DNA of 64,000 bases, taken from the NCBI GenBank assembly GCA_018350325.1, contig JAEVLN010000004.1:2976001-3040000 (forward strand), written 5' to 3'. Positions within the stretch are counted from its first letter, which is position 1, and each line of letters opens with the position of its first letter. The position numbers and the translations under genes were made by a program. The DNA is from Globodera rostochiensis. Taxonomy: Eukaryota; Nematoda; Chromadorea; Rhabditida; Heteroderidae. Below, piece by piece: positions 11,701 to 23,800 of this stretch. The notes below the pieces were generated by a model. That model ran no database searches. It was not told where the DNA came from and saw nothing but the letters and a program-made list of their open reading frames with translations.

Positions 11701-14308
11701 GGTTGTAGCTCCACCGATTAATCTTTTGGTTTAATTTTTGAATTTTGCTTTTGGCGTTTTGTCCCCCCCCCCCCCATTTACCAACCGTTAGAAATCCACT
11801 GAAACAAGCGCTGCCAGCCGACACCGGTTCCTGTTTTAAATCTCCCAATTTAAAATTAAATAAAAAAATAATTTACCCGGCACACTTCGTCCGGATTGGA
11901 GCAGCACACAAAATTGGACCCAAACCGGGGCTGTGTGCAAGCGTAGTGGGACGGGCACGAGTCGTGCGCGTTCGACAGGGCATCGCCCGGCACGCACGTG
12001 GCCAGTGCCGGGCCGGCCCGAAGTCCGGTCCCACCCTGAGGACATTGGGCTAAACGGAATCGATTGTTCGAATTTGTAAACACTCCGTTAAGATGCATTT
12101 ATTGTAGGTCTCAATTACTTTCAAAGCAAAAGCCTTCGCACTGCTCCAAGGAATCGAAATTGTTGGCATTGCCACCGCATTGAGAGAACTGATTTATGAG
12201 AAGAAATTGAAGTTTTTTGTGAAAAAATCACTTTTTACCTGAAATGAACGGCAAGTGCCCGTCGAACCGTCGAAGAAGAAGCGAGAAACGGCCGGCACTC
12301 CTCGCGCCTGGCATGGAATTCCCGGGTCTTTTGGAAGTCCGCAAACGTGGCCTGTAATTAGAACCGGGGGAAGACGTCTTTAACTTCCACAACTTCACAA
12401 TATAATTTAAAAAGCTTGATCTTCAATTGATCAGATCACTGTTGGATCGTTTAATCTGGCGATCTAATCAAATTCTGAAACCTGGAGATGGACAGCAGTA
12501 TTGGTGCCCGTTGTTGGTGACGCATTGGAAATTGTTGGGGCACGGGTTGCCTCGTTCATTAGAGCACTGCGTCATGCTGCCGAGCGGACTTCCGGCCGGA
12601 CACACGCCTTTGCTTGGGCAACACCGTCCCTGGCGACATCCGTAACCCATGGGGCCTTGAATAGTTAAAGCGGTTATTGGGTGTCGAATCCCGTCAAGAT
12701 GCTTCAGACAATCCAATTTTTCGGGATTTATTGAAGGCGTTTTGTGATCAATACGAGTTAATGTAAATAAAACAGACATGGGTCGGAGGCTGAGCAAGGA
12801 TTTGGCTGTACCAACGGCGCCTCTCCGCCACAAATATCTGTCATAAAGGAAAACAAGTTCAAGAGGTTCATCAACAATTCGCCGGCGTATGTGGGGGACT
12901 TTCGGTTTTGCCGCCAAAACCCGGGCATTTCCTCAATTTTGCCTATTATTCTCAAAGTCCCCCCCCCCCCCCGATAATTACCAATTGGCGCGTTGGAAGT
13001 GTCCGAACAGCAAATGCCCGTGTTGAACATTGAGCTTTGAGTGCACAAAAAACCGCTTGGACATGAACTGAAAAACAAAAAGTGAAACGGCACAAAAATT
13101 GCTTTTCCATCGAACAGCGGATCGGCTGAATTGCACTGGACATGGGAGCCGGTGGTCGGGTGCAAATAACCGGCTTAAACAATTAATTTGTCCAAATTAA
13201 AATTAATCGCCCAAATTTGGCCACCAGAATTAGCCGGACATCCAAAATCGCGTCCGCAACATCGGGTGAAGGAGCCGCCGACCAAATTGCATCCAAATCC
13301 GGTAGGGCATCCGGACGGAGCGGAAAGTGCGCAAGTTTGTGGCAGTCCGGTGAGTGGCTTTTTGTGAAAATATTGGATTCTGGATGATGTGCTGCTGTAT
13401 CACCTCGAAGTAGGTGACCTGATTGCCGGAGCACAATGTGGACTCTTGGAGCAAGTCCACCGCGGTCTGGCAACAATATGAAGTGCCGGTCCGTTGGTGC
13501 AACGTGCACAGAAACCCGTCGGGACAGCTCGAGATTGACGGGTTGCACGCCACCGGTGCACCGAGTTTGGTCAGCGGTGTGCCCCCCGTGCAAATGTCGT
13601 CTGGCAAAGGTTAACGTGGCGTCATGGAGGACAGGACCAAACAGTTCAGAGGTCCCGACCAGGATTGATCGGGCATTTCTCGATGCCCAAACCCTCCACA
13701 ATCACTCAATTGTTTCGGGAATTTCCCAAAACTAAGCACCTGGGGCCTGAAACTGCGGCTGTTGGATGATCCGGTCCGCTTCGTTGGCCTCCGAATGCGG
13801 CGGCGGCGCGTCCATAATTTGTCGTTGCGAATCCGACGGCGGCAACGGCACGGATGCTTGTTCACATTCCAGCAGCTCGGCATTAAACTGTTTCCCGGCA
13901 GGACAATCCCGTTTTGCCAGGGTTCTGGAGCAGCAAAAAAAATTGAAACTTTAACAATTGAAGAACAAAAAAATGGTCGATCGGAGACGGGGTAATCAGA
14001 GAACGTCCCCCGGCCTCCGATCGTATATATTTTTTTAATCAATAATAGATCAATTAATTATATTTTTAATCAATAATAGATCAATTAGTAACGGACCCAT
14101 CCGTGTTACAATAGAGGTAGGAAGTGTTCACTGCCGGGTGCGGCTTCTTCGTAAACTTTTTCGGGTCGCATTTGTCGATCCGGGTGAGCTGAGCGGACAT
14201 TGGAGATGGGAAAGGCTGGAGAGAATCAATTAGCTTTTAATTAATTATCCACTAATTGTTAACCATCATCAAACAGCACATAATGAAGCAGCTCCATCGA
14301 GAAGGCAT
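5720..14308 (-). CDS. Large secreted lustrin/WR1 cysteine-repeat protein with Kunitz and EB domains
   Basis: This very long minus-strand gene spans about 8.6 kb. Exon 1 (from 14308) plus exon 2 gives a plausible signal peptide: MPSRWSCFIMCCLMM joined in phase to PFPSPMSAQ. Many exons then encode the nematode lustrin/WR1 cysteine repeat, with patterns such as CPTGSKRSCPAGYEC and CCSTMEH (8770-8940), CPNNFQCVTNNGHQYCCPS (12490-12550) and several others up to 13600. Two Kunitz domains are visible. One is near 12340-12125 (HVCGLPKDPGIPC ... CGGNANNFDSLEQCEGFC), the other near 11840-11500 (RWSYNPDKTQCEAFQYYG ... GNNFLSKNDCENIC). An EB-like module lies near 6660-6540 (CEMDSQCSAQTNGTHC). The C-terminal exon (6061-5720) is acidic, Ser/Thr-rich and ends SENTTQ, with no membrane anchor. 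Such proteins are extracellular and often cuticle- or matrix-linked, with possible serine-protease inhibition through the Kunitz loops. I cannot name an ortholog. Some predicted joins are unverified, and this could in principle be two genes. Confidence 0.8.
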
Positions 14309-16951
14309 TTTTGCAACGGTTTGCTAAGAAAAGCTTCAGTTTGAAATTGGAAAAGTTAAACGAATTTGGAGCAAAACCCAAAGGATGGCTTAGGAGAACT
14401 GATCAGTCTGATCAGTCGAGTAAATTTTCTGCTGATCAATGTCCGCAAAACAATGGGCGGGGGGAGGTAAGATGAAGTGGTCGGGGCGACCCAGCCTCCC
14501 CAGTCGGCCAATTGAGTACTTTCTTCCGTCGTCAATTGGACGGACAGTCGAAAGTCAAGTCACAGCATCAGAGGTCACATCCATCGGCGGAGTGTTGTCC
14601 CCCCCCCCACTTTGGCCCCCGGGGGGGGGGGGGGGGGAAAGGGATTTTCTATTTTTACCTCCCCCCCAGCGATCCCGAACTAAAACTAATCTCGGCCATT
14701 CAACTCGTCCACTGACTGCGCTCACTTTTAGTGACCCATTCAGCGGCCAATATTTGCGCTGCCCTCAATTGATGTGCTGCTCCAACTCCCCCCCCCCCCA
14801 ACACAAAGGACAAACAGCAGTAAAGAAGGGGCCAACAGCAGCGGCAGAGATTGTCGGGGGGGGGCAGACGGACTGCTGAATATTGAATTATTGGGGGGGG
14901 GGGGGATTTTGGAAATGGAGACTCAAAACGCACTTTGATTAATTATTTGATTTGTCAAGACAAATGGCGTCCAGACAATCTGTCCGTGGACAAACCAGCA
15001 GAAAAAGGCGAACACTTTTAGCCAAGCGGAATATAAATATGCGCAAATTAATTCGTTCCATTTTCTGTTTTGTTTTTTAAATTGACCAATTAAACGGCAA
15101 CTTTAAATTCTTTCACATCAAAGAATTCCGCCGCTCTCATTTTTTTGTTAGGTAAACGTTCAATTGTTGGTAAGCAATCCAAAAAGGTCGGCAGAACGGG
15201 AGGAATGCCGGGAATGAAAATTGGGCAAACGGCGGGGAGAGGGCCGTTCCGGAAGCTCAAAACGGACGAATTTGAGTATTTGCATGAAAAATGGAACAAT
15301 TATTTTCAGCGAAATTCGAATAATCATTTGAAAAAAGGTATTCCATTCAATTGCAATTTATGAAAGGTTTGAAATAAATTCTTTCCCCTCCGGCGTTCAG
15401 TCAATGAGAATGAATGAATCATTCGTTCATTCATTTAATTCTTTCATCATTAAATTGTCATTCAATTAATGCCTTCAAAAACGATCATTTGACACCGCCG
15501 CTCATTAGCCAATTTCAAATACATTTTTGGAATTCATTTCTGTCCAATGCCAAAATGGGTAAAAATTCATTAATTTTTTCGTAAAATGCCGGCCTTTCCG
15601 GAATATAACAATCTCTTCTCGACTTATTTTTTGGCATTTCTTCGAGGTGTACTCATCTCACTCAGCCAGCCTCTTATGTTTTCTCGCACCCGAAGTGCAC
15701 TGGCGCGTTAGTTTTGAGCGAATTTGTTGAATAAATGGAGGGATTGGCGGTCCGTCCCGTCCACCTTGGCATTGGCACTGGCATTTGGAAATGCCATCCC
15801 ATCCCATCCCATTCTCTTCGTCCAAAAATTTTCCCACGCAAAAATGGATTGGACGGACACTCAGCACATTTATTCATTGATGTTGAACCCCCCGTCCTTC
15901 GAACAATGGCCAGTGACTCAGAAGAGCTTGGGAAAACGCAAAATTAATGAGCCAATCTGTCAGTGATGCCGTGCCGTTGTAGAGATAAACTAAGCAAAAA
16001 ATCATCGTCGAAATTTATCACTTTCCGATGTCAATCATTCGTTTCCATATTGTCTTTTTCCAAAATTTGGGATGGCTCCGTTCGGATGGCATTCGTTGGG
16101 ATGGAATCCGCTGGTTTGGCATGGGATGGCACCCGTTGGGCTGGCATTCGTTGGAATGGCATTTGTTGGGATGGAATTCGTTGGAATGGCATTTGTTGGG
16201 ATGGCATTCGTTGGGTTGGCATTCGTTCGGATGGCGTCTGTTGGGATGGCATCTGTTGGGCTGGCATCTGTTGAGATGGATGGCACCGGATATTCCGACA
16301 TTGAGTTGTTTTTGTCTTTTTGATTGTTGTGCTTGTCCAAATCGGGTACTCCTGCGCCAACCCTCAAAAAGGAGGCGGTGAAATTGGATATGGCGGCGTC
16401 CAGGGGTCCGGGCCAATTTGTGCCATGGCCCCCTCCCCTCGTCGGATTTAATATTCCATTCCCGCCGCCGCAACCTCTCAAAACGAGTGGTAATTTGCCC
16501 CCCATTCTGCGCCATTCCCATCATTTACACGCCTCTCACGCATTATTCTCATGCACTCGCCGCCACCGAAGGATTTGGCCGTATAATGCCGACACAAAAA
16601 CCCTTCAGAAAAAGGCCCGACAAAAAATGGAGGCGAACATGGCATTATTGCCTAAGGCATTGGCATCCCCCCCCCCAAAGCAGTTCACTCGTCGGGCACA
16701 AAATTTGGTAACCAAAAGGAAATTGCCTGAAGCGAATACATCGGAAGTCTTAAATCTTAACCAGCTCTATAACATTCCCTCTTTACTGGAGTTTCCCCTG
16801 CAGGGAAAAAGTGCCATTTCGGGAGAGAAAGGGAACAAAACGTTTCATTTGAAGATTTAAAGCAAATTACTTATTTTAAACAATTTTAAAGGTGGCACTG
16901 CCCCTAATTTCACTATTCGTTCAATATTCTTAGCCCTTTCCCATTGTAAAA
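14309..16951. other. Divergent intergenic region between the secreted protein gene and cat-1
   Basis: This is 2.6 kb between two divergently transcribed genes. It contains strong C and G runs (14600-14640, 14790-14800, 14890-14905) and the 15-bp minisatellite at 16070-16279. Open frames at 14439-14879 and 16324-16860 are C-rich and have no domain. It presumably includes the promoter of the monoamine transporter gene, but no core promoter motif stands out. Confidence 0.5.
16070..16279. repeat. 15-bp minisatellite, about 14 degenerate copies
   Basis: The unit is approximately ATGGCATTCGTTGGG, repeated with substitutions (AATGG, CTGGC, TCTGT variants) and unbroken 15-bp spacing. The period is a multiple of three, so all six frames show periodic peptides such as GWHSLGWHLLGW or NECHPNKCHSN. 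These are translation artefacts of the repeat unless transcription is shown. Confidence 0.9.
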
Positions 16952-19900
16952 ATGCCGCAATGGTTAGACTCGTTTGTGCAAAAGTATCGTTCCAACCGGC
17001 GAATGTTGCTGTCCATTGTGTATGTTGCGCTGTTTCTGGACAATATGTTGTTGACCACAGTGGTAAGTGCGTGTGCCGTTCCGTGCCGTGCCTGAATTAA
17101 CTGGGCACCCAAAAACGATTTCAGACCGAATTTCCGAGTCCAAACCCGGGGTTTTCAGTTTTTTAAGCCACATGAATAAAAGTATTTTAAAAACTCAACC
17201 CGGCACAGTTTGGATTGATTACTTTTATGCCAATTCAATTGTCAGGTGCCAATCATCCCCGAGTATCTGTTGCGCATGCAACACCCAAACTCCACAGATA
17301 TGCTGCTGAACAACAAGTTTAGCGAGCAGGTATTGGCACCACCACCAGCCGCCCCTTTTCCCCCATCGGACAAAATGCGCGTGAAACGGCAAACGATCGG
17401 CTGGGACAGCGCGGAATGGGAAAATCCGTTAAAAACCGATGAAACAGAACAAAAAGTTATCAAAAATGTTTTAAAATTTAAAAATGAATTCATTTGCAGA
17501 AGCCCAGAAGGTTCAAAGGAAAAGCTCTTGTCGCTGGAGGCATGCGGGGGGGCCGAGTGCGTACAACAATGCCGCCGCCTCTTGACATGGACGACGATTA
17601 TGAGGCACTTCCGGACGAGTTCAGCATCGAAGTTCATTTGCTGCAGGATTTATAATGACTTTGATCCTGATCATTAATTATGCAGAGTCCCATCGACGAG
17701 TTGGATTTGTCGTCAGACAGAACAAAGTCCATGGGACGGCGCCGGACTTCCAAACGGCCGAACAATACCAGCAGCCAATCATCGGCGGGTGTGTCGTATA
17801 TAAAAGGAGATGATCCATCAACAAATTGGGGACGGTCACAGAATTAATTTAAATGTGACAGAGCGCCAACAAATTGCTGCGGCCGCTTTTCGCGCAGAGC
17901 GGCACCGGGCTTTGACGGAAGAGAATGTGCATGTCGGCCTTATGTTCGGCTCAAAAGCGCTGGTTCAGCTATTGGTCAACCCCCTGTAAGCGGACAGTCA
18001 ATCCCGACACTGTCAAGAATGTTCGGGACCCGGAACTTGGCAAGACCCCAGATCGGTTCTTGAACATTCTGCCACATTCGCATTTCTCTAACAACTGATT
18101 GCGTTTATTTCAGCGTTGGACCCCTCACCAACAAGTCAGTCCCATAATTCTCGACAAAATCAATGGGCCTATTTTTCGTTGACAAAGTTCAAAAATTGTT
18201 CAGAATCGGCTACACTATGCCAATGTTTGCCGGTGAGGAAGGAAATGCCGCAATAATTGCGGCAGTTTAAATACAAAAAAAATTTAATTAAATTTGTCCT
18301 TTCAACAAAAAGGCTTTGTGATTATGTTTTTGTCCACTTTGCTGTTCGCCTTTGGCACTTCCTTCATCACTCTTTGGCTTGCGCGTTCCCTGCAGGGCAT
18401 CGGCTCCGCCTGCACCAGCACTTCAGGAATGGGTACGGTATTGTTTAATTCTGTATCGATTTCCGTTTCAACCCGGGTACGATATTACAATTGGGTGTAT
18501 GTATACTGTAAGCTATGAACTTTTGCATGTCCGTTGCAGGAATGTTAGCCCAGGCGTATCCTGACGACGCGGAACGGGGAAGTGCCATGGGCATTGCGTT
18601 GGTGTGCCCTTTGAACATTTGGCCTTTCTTTTGTCAATTTCGGCATTTTAGGGAGGTTTGGCACTGGGAGTGCTGGTTGGACCGCCGTATGGAGGGTAAG
18701 TGTACCCACCGGCAACAATCAAAAGCGGGCATCGGCCAATTTGAAAATAAAAAATGGTGATAAATGGCATTTCTTCAAGAGCTTTTCGAGAAAGACGAAA
18801 TTAAATCTATCAAATTTAAAATATGAGCCGACGAATCCAATTTTTGAAGAATGCTGTATCAATGGGCCGGCAAAGAGTTGCCTTTTATTCTGCTCGCTCT
18901 TCTTGCGCTTCTGGACGGAAGTTCGTTTTTGTTCTCGAAATATTATCTGTTTTTTGTCATTTTTATAATTTGGCATTTAAATAGTCCAAATTGAAAACAT
19001 CCGGTGGCATCATTAACGGGCAAAAGCAAATAAAAGTAACAACCAGCAGAAATCCCTTGCAGGTCTGCAGTTTCTGTTGCTGCAGCCAAAAGTGGACCGG
19101 GGCGAGCCCGAGGGCACTGCCATCAAAGAGTTGGCACGCGACCCTTACATCATCGTTGCGGCTGGTGCCAAAATTGATTCCCCCAAATGCCAATGCCTTC
19201 CCCACCCCAACCAAAGGTTCAATTACCATCGGGAATTTGGGCATCGCCATGCTGGAACCGTCGCTGCCATTGTGGATGATGGAGAGCTGGTCTGGTAAGC
19301 GCCTTCAAACTCGAGAGTCTCGAGTTGGGAAGTCGACGAGACAAATCCCGCCATTTAGCCAATTCCATTGAGAGAGGCGCCGCATTTTTGGTGAGCTTTT
19401 TTGGAATTGGCACCAATTTCCCTCCCCTTTTGCGGCTTTTTAGCCGGCTTCCATTTCTTATTTAATCGGCACAAACATTTTTGGCCCGTTGGCCTACAGA
19501 ATTGGGAGGTAATTATTTATTTTTTGCCTAAATTCCTTCCCATAAATTCGTTCAGATGGCTTAGCTCATTCATTGGTAAGAATAAATAGGTAATTAACAA
19601 ATACTTTCTTCACATCACAGGTCTTATTGTCATCGGATTTTGCCTAATTGCCGTAAGTGCCTTTCTTTGCTTTAAATTGGCCACGGCATTTCTCGCAGAT
19701 CCCTTCGGCCCGTTCCGTGTTTGGTTTGATTTTGCCCAACTTTTGCATGGGATTCTCAATTGGTACATCACCCACCCAACAGCCTTCGTCGCGTTCGGCT
19801 AACTTTGAATGTTAAGGAATGATCGACGCGTCCATGTTCCCAATGATGGGACATATCGTAGACCAACGGCATGTTGGTCAGCTTCATTCTAATATTGGCA

Positions 19901-20838
19901 TTCACAAAACGCTTTGCCTTCCCCCCAGGGGTGTACGGCTCCATCTACGCGATTGCGGACGCCGCGTTTTGCTTTGCCTTTTTTCTGGGCCCCTTTTTCA
20001 GCGGTCCCCTCGTCCGTACAGTCGGCTTCCCAACGTTCGTTCATTTCCTCCGGTTTGGTTACGTTCAAGTCCAGTTTGGGATTCAAAACAATGCAACACA
20101 ACCCTAATAGTCTAATTAGTTAACGATTATTGTGTAATTATTCCATTGTTCCCCATTTTGCGTCATTTGTGCCAGAATTTTTAACTTTTATTTTCAGAAT
20201 GATGTACATGATCGCGGGTAAGTTGACGTATTTGGCTATTGAAGTTAATTAATGTTGGAACTGAAGTATCTAGCAGAGACAATTATTTTTTGAATGAATC
20301 GATCGGCGGTTTTGCCTCGAATGGCATAAATAAATTAATTTTGCTTTTTTAAAGTGGTCAACTTTTGTTACGCACCGCTGATGTTCTTTTTGCGTGTTCT
20401 GCCAGCAAAAGCGCCCGAAGAGCAGGTAAATTGTAAACCTTTTTTTAAAGTTGCTAAATTGTTATTTAAAGAATTTTTGTAATTTCACAATAATTTTAAG
20501 TGTTAATTTATTGGAATTAGCGGAATGCTTTTCCCCATTTGCGCAGCAATTTGTTTGTTTGTTTAGGCCATTGTTGTACATGCTGATGTGTCGTCCGGCG
20601 GCAGGCCACCGCTCGTCCAGCGCCAACAGTCCGTCGTTCGCCATCACCTCTACGAGAAAGTAATTGTTTAAGCAATTAGCTCTAATTGTAAGCAATTAGC
20701 TCAGCTCGTTGCATTTAAATTTGGCATTTTTTTCAGATCGAAGGCGCCGTCGACTTTCAGCTGGACACCGGTGCAGCAGCGACAGCACGCAACTCCCATT
20801 ATAACGGCTACAACTTCAGCTCGGTGTGGGAGGACTGA
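16952..20838 (+). CDS. cat-1: Vesicular monoamine transporter (VMAT, CAT-1-like), MFS/SLC18 family
   Basis: This is a plus-strand gene with at least ten exons. Exon 1 (16952-17062) starts [17 protein letters not shown] and enters TM1 with [12 protein letters not shown]. The TM1 aspartate needed for amine binding in SLC18 proteins is present. The next exon gives [12 protein letters not shown] (17246). Later exons carry [18 protein letters not shown] (17927-17985), [91 protein letters not shown] and [14 protein letters not shown] (19930). These match VMAT more closely than the acetylcholine transporter UNC-17. The protein exchanges protons for dopamine, serotonin and related amines across synaptic vesicle membranes. 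The luminal loop between TM1 and TM2 is long and Arg/Ser-rich. The last exon, joined at 20737, gives [10 protein letters not shown] and a stop at 20836-20838. An earlier stop at 20669 applies if the final intron is retained. Confidence 0.9.
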
Positions 20839-23800
20839 AAGAAGGGAAAAGCACAACAAATGCTTCCAAAAATGGACTTTGAAAGGACACTTTTTGTCCC
20901 CTCCAATCGACCCGACCGTCCGTCGATTGGTGGTGACCGACCGACCATTCGTGGTCATCAACCCGTTCACTAAAATAGAAATAAACTCAATTCCCGACTC
21001 GACCCGACCCGAGACCAAGTTCATCGTAGAGCAAGCAGCAACAGCACTTAAATGGCTGGATCTGTGCACAACCTCTGGGGGTATTTGTGTCCATTTGTGG
21101 GAGGGGGGGGGAACATTTCCCATGTCCCTGCGGGGGAATTGCGCGGTGGCGGCACCCCCCACAATATTTGTGTTTGCATTTTTAAGTGTTGATGTGTCAA
21201 TTTGGGGCTGAATTTTTTCGAAAGAACCCAAAAAGGTTGTTTTTTTAAAGTGCCAACAGAATCACAGTTTTTGTGAATGGTTTTGGAGTTTTACCCATCC
21301 CCCAAAATACTGCAAAAGCTGGCAAAATGTGGGCCATAAAATGTGGCCAAGTGTGCGGTGCTGAGCAACGAACGAACAGCCCCCGCTCCCCCCCCCCCCG
21401 CCCTCCTCGCCCACCTCAACCAACTCAACTCAACTCAACTCGAGACCATTCATTCTCTGTTTGCACTTCTCGTCAAAAAGTCGAGTCACTTTCTTCGCAC
21501 ATCCACCCATCGGTCACTCATTTGGCTGCCTGATCAAACTTTGTCTGTGCATTCGCAAAACATCGCCACCGCCGTTCGCCGGCCTTTAGACTTTTTGAGA
21601 TATTTTGCTACTGTAAATTCAATTCACTGAATGGCATTTTTCTTGGCTCTTAAAGTGCCATACCCATAAGGTATCCAAATGCTTTTCTTCTTTGATGTGA
21701 AAGTTAAATTTTTGCAAAATTTCGCCACGCACCGGCCCCCCCCCGTCTCCTCCCCTCAAGCCACATTCCCCGAGGGGCCATTCCCTCGACAAATTAACTT
21801 CTATCTTCTGCCCCCCCCCTGCCCCCCCCAACTCCGCCAAATTCCCCGACCAATCGGTGGTGGCTGTGGCTGTCCATATCGGCGCATCCTTTCCTCATTC
21901 CCTCCCAATCCACTTCACGGAGACGAAGGAAGACGGAGCCAACCAGCCGCCCCCCCCCCCTCCTTTAGCATTTTGGCGTGACGACGCGCCACGGGCACGG
22001 GCAACAACAATGACGAATGGACTCACAGCCCCCCCCCTCCATCAATTGCCTGCCCCCAACGTAAAAAAGGGTAGAAGTGGAAGAACCTGTCCATCTCCAT
22101 CCCCAACTCTCCTCAGAGACGGCGACGCCGCCGCCGATGGTGGCGTCGGCGAAAATCGCTCCTTTTCCGTCCACCGCCTCGTCGTCAAAGATGGAAGGCA
22201 CGGCAATGGGAGGGGGGGGGGGAGGGAGACTGGCAGAAGAAATGGATTCTTCGTTTGAAGAAATCTATCCAATCGGCTCGCAGCAATTTCTCGCGCACAG
22301 TGACTGGAAAAGAGTGCCCTCGGGGGATGCGCGAAACGGACGGGGGCCTCAAGGGATGCCGCAAAGCTTGGGACAATGCACTTCAAAAATGTGCTGGGTA
22401 TGCGTGAACGAAAGTCGGAAATGCCAAAGGACCCTTCAAATTTCTGTATTATCTCTTTTGGCACTTTTCCTTTAAACAAATCGGATGTTTCCTCTCCGGG
22501 CACCCAAACATTGCAAATTGTTTGTTGGCCCCGTCCCCATTGGCACATCCATTGACGTGGTTTCCCGTGCCAGTCTCTTTCTTTTGTCTGTGCATTCACT
22601 CACCTCGCCCATTTGACCGACCCTTTCCTTTCCATTTCCATTCACAAAATTTGTCGGCGAAGAGATCAGCAGAGGAAATTGTGGGGGGGGGGGGGGGGGG
22701 GGTCCCCCCCCCCCCCGGGGGGGGAAGGGTTTTCGCCCCCCCCCCCTCTCCGCCCTCCTCTCATTGGCCTGCAGGGGACGACGATGACGGCGGCGGCGAC
22801 GACGACGGGGAGGACACAAATGGCGAAGAGACGTCACACTTTCGCGGACTGGCAGCGAGGGGAGGACGACAAAAGAGCGCACAAAATGGAGAGAGTGCTG
22901 AGACGGCGAGGGCATTCGGATCGGCCGATTGGGGCGGGGGGGGGGCAAGGCTCTGGGGAAGGGCACCACAAACCAACCTACCTGCCGCTGATGTTGGTGA
23001 TGGCAGGGCGAAGAGGTGCATCCTCAACACTGCCGCCGCCGCCATCTCCGCATACCGCACGATGGCAATTCCCCTCCAGCGGCGGTCGGTCGTTCGGTGG
23101 GTCCCGCCGTCTCCCCGCCCCCCTCCCTCCGCCGATCTCATTGTGCTCCTCCCCCCCCCCCCCCCCTCCCCTCCCCTCTCGGTGATGGCGGTGGTGGCGG
23201 CGGATGGTTGAGAGACGGGAGAAGGAAGGGAATGAATATTTGTCTCCCGCCATCGTCGCCGCCGCTGTCGATTTCGAGAAGAGGAGGGGAGGGGAGGGAG
23301 GGGAGGGGAGGGGCAGAATTTATTAGTCGGATTGGGCGGCCCGGCTCAGCTCGGCAATGCCAAATCAATCGATGGCCAAATGGGCCAGGCCAAAAGCGCC
23401 ATCACCGAAAGGGCGGCCAACAAATTCCCCCGCCGTTTCATTCAGCCGGCCAAAATATTTTCTGTTCAAATTGCCCAGTCCAATGCCATTCCCCAAACCG
23501 TCCCGGGCCCGCCACGCAGTTGTACATAAACCCCATTCTATTGGTGTTCTGCTGCTTGCCTATTCCGCGCTTTTTTTGCGCAACAGTTCCTGTGTGCGGC
23601 GAATCCCCCCCCCCCTCTCCCCCCCCCCCTCCCTCGGAATCCTCTCCTCCCCTAAGGGTAAATTGGTAATTCCATCCCAAAAAGCCCATCCCCCAAAGCA
23701 ATCGCTGATCTGCGGCGGTGGCGGCGGCGCTTGCGTTGCCTCCGGGGTCGGCCGGCCAGCAGCCGCCACCCATCCGAGAGAAGCAAAAGCAGCCAAAGTC

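Noticed and set aside
16018..16524. Open frames of 100-170 codons with NECHPNKCHSNE-type repeat peptides.
   Set aside because: They are six-frame translations of the 15-bp minisatellite, whose unit length is a multiple of three.
16324..16860. 178-codon plus-strand frame just upstream of cat-1.
   Set aside because: It contains C-run prolines, has no domain, signal or splice support, and most likely is promoter DNA.
22522..23211. Open frame of 229 codons in the GC-rich block.
   Set aside because: It depends on G20/C13 homopolymer translation and overlaps long frames on both strands; no homolog is recognisable.
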